Assembly (NCBI GenBank): GCA_024195265.1
Contig: JAJLRJ010000010.1
Coordinates: 25,343,676-25,407,675, forward strand
Origin: Dendrophyllia cribrosa
Taxonomy: Eukaryota > Cnidaria > Anthozoa > Scleractinia > Dendrophylliidae
Direction of reading: 5' to 3'
DNA: 64,000 nt
Shown: piece after piece, positions 58,594 through 64,000 of the stretch
Layout: each line of letters opens with the position of its first letter
Numbering within the stretch: position 1 is the first letter of the stretch
Made by a program: the position numbers and the translations under genes
The notes under the pieces: generated by a model
The model's database searches: none
What the model saw: only the letters and a program-made list of their open reading frames with translations
Told to the model about the DNA's origin: nothing

Positions 58594-59412
58594 TTATAAG
58601 TGTTTATGTATGTATTTTAAATGGTTTTTTAATGTTTTTGATGACTTAAATTTTCTAGAACAGTGATTACATTTGATCCTTACTCCATCAAAATAATGAA
58701 TGATTTCTTCTAGAATTTCATCATAATCATTACTAACTAACACTTTAAAACTGTTGTTTCTATACTCTTGCAACATTACTTTTTGATCCTCTGATACTTG
58801 CCCATTTCCTCTAGGGTTTTTAAATTCAATAGCAAAGCCTGAATGCACTTTATGTAGATTTTGAATGATCAGATCAGGTGATCCTTTTTGATAACCCATA
58901 TTATAAGATCTTAATCTCATATCACTATTTATTTGGTTTTCACCTAGTGATGCATTTAAAAGTGCTTTTGGATGGTGGTTTCTTATATAGTTAACCACTT
59001 TTTTATGTAAGTCATACTCTGACTGTATATTAAAAGTTAACATTTTAAAAGGTTTGTGGTTATATTCATACCGTCCAGTTTTTCTGATTGATGGTAAAAC
59101 CTCTTTTGTGACCCATCGTTTGAATTCCTTTGCTTTATCCATATCAGATCTCAAAATGAGGCTATACAGTCCGGATTCATTTATATAAATCACATGGTTA
59201 TTTTTTAGGGGGAACGAATCGTTCCCCCTAGATTTGAGGTTGTTTAACGTAATTTTATCTTCAGAATCAACATGATCACGAATAGCTTTACGAGTATTTG
59301 TATACTTTAAGATGTTAGCAACAGTCTTAGCTTGGAACCATATATCATCATCCTTCTTGATAATATCTAGTTTAGTTTCTTCATAAATAAAAATTTCTGT
59401 CATAATAGACAT
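58594..59412 (-). CDS. BRO-N / VRR-NUC nuclease / C2H2 fusion protein
   Basis: 272 residues from ATG 59412. Residues 1-112 are a BRO-N domain (DDDIWFQAKTVANILKY, INESGLYSLILRSDMDKAKE, WVTKEVLPSIRKTGRY), a DNA-binding module of large DNA viruses and phages. Residues about 130-240 carry a PD-(D/E)xK core of VRR-NUC type: GSPDLII (Asp180), AIEFKNPRG (Glu196, Lys198) and VSEDQ (Gln210). The C-terminus is one C2H2 finger, CNHCSRKFKSSKTLKNHLKYIH. Probably a branched-DNA or resolvase-like nuclease for element replication or recombination (inference). The frame is intact and all catalytic residues are present. Confidence 0.85.
   Translation of the reverse strand: MSIMTEIFIYEETKLDIIKKDDDIWFQAKTVANILKYTNTRKAIRDHVDSEDKITLNNLKSRGNDSFPLKNNHVIYINESGLYSLILRSDMDKAKEFKRWVTKEVLPSIRKTGRYEYNHKPFKMLTFNIQSEYDLHKKVVNYIRNHHPKALLNASLGENQINSDMRLRSYNMGYQKGSPDLIIQNLHKVHSGFAIEFKNPRGNGQVSEDQKVMLQEYRNNSFKVLVSNDYDEILEEIIHYFDGVRIKCNHCSRKFKSSKTLKNHLKYIHKHL
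59209..59233. repeat. 25-bp perfect palindrome inside the BRO gene
   Basis: TAGGGGGAACGA, one central A, then TCGTTCCCCCTA. It falls in the BRO-N coding region (codons for RGNDSF) without disturbing the frame. Confidence 0.9.
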
Positions 59413-59557
59413 AATATATCAATGTATTGTATTCTTCCATTTAAGTGACTATGAGATAACCAGAAATATTAATATATTTGGTTACCTAAACAACAAAAAG
59501 ACAGTATATACTGTAAGTCTACCTTATATACATTAGATAATATCTCTTTAAAACATT

Positions 59558-60532
59558 TCATATATTCTTTAAATCCCTAAATGGTACCCAACTGTTAAAT
59601 TCATCACTATACCCCTTCCATTTCACTAAAGCTTGTTTCTTCTTATAGTTCCTCCGAATGACTTTATCAATACGGAAAACATCCTGCTTGGCTTTTAATA
59701 GTTCAGGTTCATAAAAACTCCCTTGTATGTCTTCATTATTAAGATCCTTTAACTTATATGTAATAGGGTTTGTGTATTGGATTTTATCAACTGTGAATAC
59801 CTCTTCAGTCCAGTTTGGTGTATAACCCTTGTCGAACACATTCCGTTTATACTTAGATATTCGAACTTTATCACCAACTTTAAATTTTGGTTTATATGAT
59901 AATAGTTCCGTATCATATAGATTGAAATAAACAGTTCCTTTATTCTTTTTCATAGATGCTTCAATAGGTTTCATTTTAATACTTAAATGTTTACTGTTAT
60001 TATACTCTTTCAATAATTTTGGTAACATGTCTAAATACTGTGTTGTATTTTGAGCTGTGAATTGTTTCCACATCTTAGATTTCAAAGTGCGATTAAAACG
60101 TTCAATAACAACAGCTTTACCTTCATTGAAAGTAGAATACATCTCAATATTATTTTTCTTTAGCCAGTCTTTGAAAGTTTTATTATAGAATTCAGACCCT
60201 TGGTCTACCCATAAATATTTCGGTTTCCGTTTGGATTTTTTAATAACATCATCAAATGATTCAGTGATTGTATCACCTGTTTTATTTTTAATAGGAATGC
60301 TCCAAGCAAATTTCGAAAACACATCAATGATATTTAATAAATATCTATATCCTTTATTCCATTTTGAAAACTTCTGCATTTCTACAAGGTCAGCGCTCCA
60401 AATATCATCTATTCCATTAACAATAACTCTTCTTGTTTTAAATTTTCGTTTGATTGGTTTATGTAATTCATCGGCTAATTGTTGAGCCCAATCATTTTTA
60501 CTCAACGCCGCTTTCCGTTTTTTGGCTTCCTT
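59558..60532 (-). CDS. int: Polinton integrase (RVE core plus chromodomain), no ATG
   Basis: Retroviral-type DDE integrase that inserts the Polinton. Counting from the TTG at 60505: Asp39 (WSADLVEM), Asp101 (WVDQGSEF) and Glu135 (VIERFNRT), about 33 residues between the last two, so the DD35E triad is complete. Residues about 276-315 form a chromodomain (IDKVIRRNYKKKQALVKWKG ... SWVPF). The frame opens after a TAA at 60533-60535 and has no ATG before residue 43, which lies past the first catalytic Asp. It overlaps the end of the PLA2 ORF in the -1 frame just after an A_AAA_AAC heptamer (60517-60523). Either it is made by ribosomal frameshifting, starts at a non-AUG codon, or has lost its ATG. 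Confidence 0.92.
   Translation of the reverse strand, partial: KEAKKRKAALSKNDWAQQLADELHKPIKRKFKTRRVIVNGIDDIWSADLVEMQKFSKWNKGYRYLLNIIDVFSKFAWSIPIKNKTGDTITESFDDVIKKSKRKPKYLWVDQGSEFYNKTFKDWLKKNNIEMYSTFNEGKAVVIERFNRTLKSKMWKQFTAQNTTQYLDMLPKLLKEYNNSKHLSIKMKPIEASMKKNKGTVYFNLYDTELLSYKPKFKVGDKVRISKYKRNVFDKGYTPNWTEEVFTVDKIQYTNPITYKLKDLNNEDIQGSFYEPELLKAKQDVFRIDKVIRRNYKKKQALVKWKGYSDEFNSWVPFRDLKNI
60451..60523 (-). promoter_or_regulatory. Candidate -1 ribosomal frameshift site (PLA2 ORF to integrase)
   Basis: Slippery heptamer A AAA AAC at 60523-60517 lies in the PLA2 zero frame five codons before its TGA. After 10 bases, GTTGAG (60506-60501) can pair with CTCAAC (60486-60481). In the loop, TGATTGG (60494-60488) can pair with CCAATCA (60457-60451), giving an H-type pseudoknot with stems of 6 and 7 bp. 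The -1 frame after the heptamer is exactly the integrase frame. The spacer is a little longer than the usual 5-9. Confidence 0.5.
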
Positions 60533-61110
60533 TTATTTTGTTTGACACCAAGACCTAATTTTTGTTTCGTATTAATTAAAAATCGTGCCGTCTGACCCCA
60601 TTTAGGCATCTGACCATAAGGAATCTTATCTAATGACTCAACCATCCTTTTATCACATTCTCCTTTGTTCTTCCCCATGTCATAGCAAATATCATGATGT
60701 GCCGCGATCTCATCTACTTTATTATAAGGTTTAACATGCCATTTGGTAACTTCACCAGTGTCCTTATCATATTTAAGTTGTTTATCAAGAGGATTGTATG
60801 GCCCCATATATTTGTATTGACCAGGAGTCCATCCGCTTTTTGGTTTTGGTAATTTACCAATTAATGCATGAACGTCTACGCCACTTCCATGTATTGGATC
60901 TAGTTTCTTGCTAATGTCTGAAGTCAAACTATCTAATGCTTGATCCAAATATTTATCAGCCATTCCTTTAATCTTTTGTTTTGCAAAATCAGATTTGATT
61001 GCTTTTGATGCTCCGATTCTACCTAAATTATACAAACCTTTTAAAGCGCTTTTAGCTGCTATTTCACCAAGACTGTGACTACCTTCTATATCTAAAAATC
61101 CGCCAGCCAT
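60502..61110 (-). CDS. Phospholipase A2-domain virion protein
   Basis: 202 residues from ATG 61110. The N-terminal 70 residues are Ala/Lys-rich helices (SALKGLYNLGRIGASKAI). A compact PLA2-like domain follows: calcium-loop block YKYMGPYNPLDKQ at about 99-111 and the catalytic HHDICYD at 138-144 (His139-Asp140), then KGECDKRMVESL. The C-terminus is strongly basic. Similar domains in parvovirus VP1 and related virion proteins help particles breach endosomal membranes; the same role is inferred here. Key residues look intact. The last codons overlap the integrase frame. Confidence 0.8.
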   Translation of the reverse strand: MAGGFLDIEGSHSLGEIAAKSALKGLYNLGRIGASKAIKSDFAKQKIKGMADKYLDQALDSLTSDISKKLDPIHGSGVDVHALIGKLPKPKSGWTPGQYKYMGPYNPLDKQLKYDKDTGEVTKWHVKPYNKVDEIAAHHDICYDMGKNKGECDKRMVESLDKIPYGQMPKWGQTARFLINTKQKLGLGVKQNKRKPKNGKRR

Positions 61111-61124
61111 CTCTGACTGGCTAT

Positions 61125-61289
61125 TTAGTTAAATTTTTTTTTATTGGATACAAAACGTGTCTTAGTAGCCCCACATTCACTACATTGAGATTTTAACATA
61201 AGACGATTATTTTTAGTTTTAACATATTTTTCAGTACCTGGTACAGATTCTGTTTGCTTCTTCTGTTTTACACAATAACTTTTTACCAT
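61125..61289 (-). CDS. Small zinc-ribbon protein (DUF5679-like)
   Basis: 54 residues from ATG 61289 (Kozak-like AAATGG), below usual ORF cut-offs. It shows the pattern MVKSYCVK ... VKTKNNRLMLKSQCSECGAT KTRF. The second Cys pair CSEC is intact; the first is CVKQ instead of the expected CxxC, so one zinc ligand is missing. Such short ribbons are common between Polinton virion genes. Function unknown; possibly DNA- or core-associated. Confidence 0.7.
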   Translation of the reverse strand: MVKSYCVKQKKQTESVPGTEKYVKTKNNRLMLKSQCSECGATKTRFVSNKKKFN

Positions 61290-61302
61290 TTATATAACAT
61301 AA

Positions 61303-61839
61303 TTAGATATTTTTGAAATAGTTTTCAATAAATCGTTCATTATACTGTTGGTTATTTAATTTGAATACTTTTATACAATCATAAAATGATTTTTTATAAA
61401 TGTTATCCAAAAAATATAAACAATAATATCCTTATCTAACTGATTTGATATCCTGGATAGGATAACCATAATTGTATATATACTTCAATTTCAATTTTTT
61501 AGCATAATCAACGAATTTCTGTGGTGGAGGTAACGAAAAACTATCAAAGTAATATATAGTCTTATCATTCATATTATTATAATGTGCTACCCAATGTGTA
61601 CCAGGACCTATTTTATCATCAAGATTAATGATACAAGATCCTATTTTGTGGATATGATCCAAACTATCCCTCGAATAAATACCATTAAAATTGGTTATTT
61701 TTAAATATTTAATCCATTTTAATAAATCAATATTTGAAAGAGGAATATCTCTGAACTTTGGTTTTACAGGATATCTCCTAGAATTGGTATTCCTAACTTT
61801 GTAAAAGGACTGTTTTTGCCTAGTAATAGGCCCTCTCCC
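61303..61839 (-). pseudogene. pro: Adenain-like cysteine protease with stop at the catalytic Cys
   Basis: Adenovirus-type maturation protease (Ulp1-like fold). The frame, without any ATG before the active-site His, gives LSNIDLLKWIKYLKITNF, then GTHWVAHYNN with the catalytic His, then YYFDSFSLPPP with the Asp, and QDIKSVR followed by TAA at 61432-61434 exactly where the family has its CG(Y/H) nucleophile. The same frame then continues GYYCLYFLDNIYKKS to TAA 61303. It overlaps the 3' end of the preceding ORF in the -1 frame. Inactive as it stands; whether the start was lost or is supplied by frameshifting is open. Confidence 0.87.
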
Positions 61840-62603
61840 TTTTTTGTTTTTGTTTTGACTTTTTTTTTTGCTCCCATACCTATAGTATTTGAGGGCCAGT
61901 TTCCATAAAATGGTGGTGGATAATAAGGCATCATCATTCCAGGTTTAGGTGAAACTGTTAATCCAGATGCTTTCTTTTTTGGTATACTTAAACCCTTTCC
62001 TGTTAATGCATTCAACAACATTGGAATACCAATAGATGCTAGGATCGTCCCCAAAAAACCACCTCTTCGTTTTTGTGATGGTTGAATGAATACTTGTCCT
62101 CCATTTTGAATAGCAGCTAAAATGTCTTGTTTTTGTTTTTTAGTTAAAAGGTGTTTATACTTAATCAATTGCTGTATTTTTGAATCTGGTATTAAGAAAC
62201 CACCAGATTGAATACCTTTTCCAAAAATTTTATCAATTCCCAAAGATCCGAGAGCAGATAAAGCCCCTGTAGCTAAAGCTGGTGCCGCTTTTGATGCTAA
62301 TTTGGTGGCCATTGGAAGCATTTTTGTTCCAAGTGAAATTAAACTAGACCATAAAGAACCGCCATATTTAACTGATTTTCTAATCTGTGTTTTTGAAATC
62401 TTGATATCTACACCAACTCCATTTTTTATCGCTTTTTTGATTTTATTTATGTGTTTTAGTTAAATTCAGTCCATCGCTTCCCATCAACTCATTTTTTAGC
62501 TAATCGAATTGTTATTGGTGAATTTGTTTCATATGCTTTTGCTAATTTTTGTTTTTTTCCTTGAGATAATTTCACACCATATTCATAACTGATAAGTTGT
62601 CAT
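61764..62603 (-). pseudogene. Hydrophobic minor virion protein (pVI-like), N-terminus frame-broken
   Basis: The readable part (62321 to 61764, 185 codons) has alanine-rich helices (KLASKAAPALATGALSALGS), GIDKIFGKG, GGFLIPDSKIQQLIKYKHLL, a glycine/hydrophobic segment GGFLGTILASIGIPMLL, a proline patch PYYPPPFYGNWPS, and a basic tail then SPFTKLGIPILGDIL. This resembles the membrane-active or cementing minor capsid proteins of adenovirus-like elements (inference). Coding similarity continues upstream (IKISKTQIRKSVKYGGSLWS, and KLSQGKKQKLAKAY near 62570) but in three different frames back to an ATG at 62601-62603. Its first part is therefore pseudogenised. Confidence 0.75.
61818..61845 (-). promoter_or_regulatory. 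Candidate -1 frameshift site (minor virion protein to protease)
   Basis: Heptamer A AAA AAG at 61845-61839 is in the zero frame of the upstream ORF. Seven bases later GCCTA TTAC TAGGC forms a perfect 5-bp hairpin. The -1 frame after the heptamer is open into the protease. A weaker C AAA AAC lies at 61818-61812. The lysine-rich context makes A runs common, so support is weaker than at 60517-60523. Confidence 0.35.
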
Positions 62604-62691
62604 ATTTTGTATATAATATATGTTATATAATTTTGATAATTACAAAACATGTTTAATTGAAAACTATAAATATTGTAACAACATAATTAAT

Positions 62692-63826
62692 TTATGCTTT
62701 AATAAGTAGTTTACCACTGCTTGTGTATAATTCGATCTCTTTTTCATGAAGAACAAGAGCATTCAAAGTATAGTTAGTTGCATTTGCTCCGTTGAGTTCA
62801 TATCGGAAAGTTAATGATACAGCAGAATCTTTTGTGTCTTCCTCTTGATTTCTTAGGTCGAAATAAATCATTCCAAACAAATTTCTGAAATTACTTCTAT
62901 CAATTAATGACCCACTAAGAAAGTCATTGTAAGCAGAACTATAGCTCATAAGTGTTCTGTATAATCTACTCTCTTCATTAGCTGACAATTCAAGTTGAGG
63001 ATAATATATGCTATTATTCATTTCAAGTTGAGCTTTACTGAAAACTCTGTTATTTGCACCTATACTGAATGTCTTGAATGTAAATATATTAGCTTCTTGA
63101 TTATTATATGAAGCTGTTGGATTCACCCATAGAAAAACATGTCTTGGTCTTCTTATACCTGCACTAATTCTGAAAAATGAACTCACAGCCGCAGTTTGAT
63201 TTATTTCATAATGCTCTCTCAAGTATATCCAAGTTTTTGGTTTCAGATAGTTTTCCAGATATTGACGCATACCACTACCATTGAAAATAAGTTTAGGGCA
63301 CCATAATCTGAATTTAGTCATCAAAACGTTTGAATCAGGAGCAGCATTGCTACGAAATATAATATTGTTATCATTTTCCAATCGGATTAAAATGTTCATT
63401 TTTATATTTGGATGAAGATTCGTTTTGAATGCAGCAAAATACGAATATATATTCAATGGGATAGATATTTTGTTCTCACTGCCTGCGTCTGTAAGAATTT
63501 TTCGCGTCGCGAATCCTTGGTTGTACAATGCTTGAGCTGTTCTTGGTTCAGCTGTTCCAGTCGAAGTATCTAAATAAAAGAAATTGTCTTTAGCAACTGT
63601 ATTGGCATATTCTTTAGTGTATTTTAAAAGTGATAGAACATTCGATGATTCATTGGCTTTTGTGTTGTTATATACACTTATACTATTACATTCAACTTGT
63701 ATTTCTCTGATGAAGGTGTTACCGTTTGTTGTTGTACAAAATAAATTTCCATTTCCCACTCCGGCGCCGATACCAGCTCCATCTTGATCTTGATCTAACT
63801 GAAGAAGCTTGAAATTGACTTCAATA
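62692..63826 (-). CDS. Capsid protein, probably double-jelly-roll major capsid protein
   Basis: About 355-378 residues ending TSSGKLLIKA. Blocks include KISIPLNIYSYFAAF, MNILIRLENDNNIIFRSNAA, RPRHVFLWVNP, YYPQLELS, FRNLFGMIYFDLRNQ and a final beta-rich NYTLNALVLHEKEIEL. This layout matches the major capsid proteins of Polinton-like elements more than the shorter penton. The frame opens after a TGA near 63840 but has no ATG before residue 160 or so. The nearest upstream ATG (63831-63833) is in another frame and reaches a stop after 12 codons. A small indel or a non-AUG start is implied. The exact virion role should be confirmed by structure prediction. Confidence 0.7.
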
Positions 63827-63843
63827 TATGCATTAAAAAATCA

Positions 63844-64000
63844 TTATAATAGTAAATCATTATAAACATCTTTAATATATTGATATTTGTCAGTATCTTG
63901 AGCCTGTTGCTCATTTTCTTTTTGTAAAAGTTTGATTATTTCATCACCTTTTGTTTCATTCGTTATTTTTGGCTCGTTTGTTTTATCACTAAATTTATTG
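63844..64000 (-). CDS. C-terminal end of an unrecognised Polinton gene (cut by window edge)
   Basis: About 51 codons are open from the window edge to TAA at 63844-63846. Composition is charged and helical: ETKGDEIIKLLQKENEQQAQ then KYQYIKDVYNDLLL. No family is identifiable from this tail. It directly precedes the capsid gene in the same direction. Confidence 0.65.
   Translation of the reverse strand, partial: NKFSDKTNEPKITNETKGDEIIKLLQKENEQQAQDTDKYQYIKDVYNDLLL

Larger units (their letters stand above)
52710..64000 (-). mobile_element. Polinton/Maverick virus-like DNA transposon, right end outside window
   Basis: Polintons are large self-replicating elements encoding protein-primed PolB, a retroviral-type integrase, an adenain-like protease and virion proteins. 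All are recognisable here on one strand over 11 kb. A candidate left terminus starts AGTAGTATA at 52710; the usual 5'-AG end agrees. The packaging ATPase and penton are not seen and probably lie right of 64000, together with the other terminal repeat. Damage: two frameshifts and an insertion in PolB, frame breaks in the minor virion protein, a stop at the expected catalytic Cys of the protease, and no ATG for the capsid frame. The copy is therefore not autonomous. Base composition is more AT-rich than the flanking host spacer. Confidence 0.93.

Overview
The window is animal nuclear DNA: AT-rich, with short exons in long introns, MITEs, tRNA-derived SINEs, and many poly(G)/poly(C) and tetranucleotide tracts. 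Gene content, intron style and transposons fit a cnidarian, most likely a stony coral. That assignment is inference; no marker in the window fixes the species.

Host genes. (1) Positions 1-26,175 hold 16 spliced exons of glycerol kinase (GK, + strand). The N-terminal exon(s) lie left of the window and the stop is at 26,035-26,037. (2) ASCC2 (- strand) is complete in 11 exons between 44,446 and 27,642, with every splice phase consistent (779 codons plus stop). (3) RPS25 (+ strand) is complete in 3 exons (44,666-48,981). GK and ASCC2 converge at their 3' ends. ASCC2 and RPS25 are head to head about 220 bp apart, with a shared promoter region.

Mobile DNA in introns. A Ty3/Gypsy LTR retrotransposon (33,099-37,468, - strand) sits in ASCC2 intron 6. 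Its two 142-bp LTRs look identical and are flanked by a 5-bp duplication. Its single gag-pol frame is broken by one in-frame TAA. Other introns and spacers carry fold-back MITEs (four with TTAA duplications), a TIR element, two antisense SINEs, and a MITE family whose inner segment has expanded in tandem.

Right end (52,710 to beyond 64,000): a Polinton/Maverick virus-like transposon with all genes on the - strand. From the left it carries protein-primed DNA polymerase B, an AT-hook/zinc-finger protein, a BRO-N/VRR-NUC/C2H2 fusion, a chromodomain integrase, a phospholipase-A2-domain protein, a small zinc ribbon, an adenain-type protease, a hydrophobic minor virion protein, a capsid protein (probably the double-jelly-roll major capsid protein) and the tail of another gene. 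The copy is decaying. PolB has two frameshifts and is split by a 1.44-kb TIR element, with an 11-bp target duplication, that carries an OTU-protease-like exon. The protease has a stop at the expected catalytic cysteine.

Most interesting signal: the integrase and protease frames have no AUG before their catalytic residues. Each overlaps the end of the preceding ORF in the -1 frame, downstream of an in-frame A_AAA_AAC or A_AAA_AAG heptamer followed by a possible pseudoknot or hairpin. This suggests retrovirus-like -1 ribosomal frameshifting in a Polinton. It is a hypothesis from one degraded copy.
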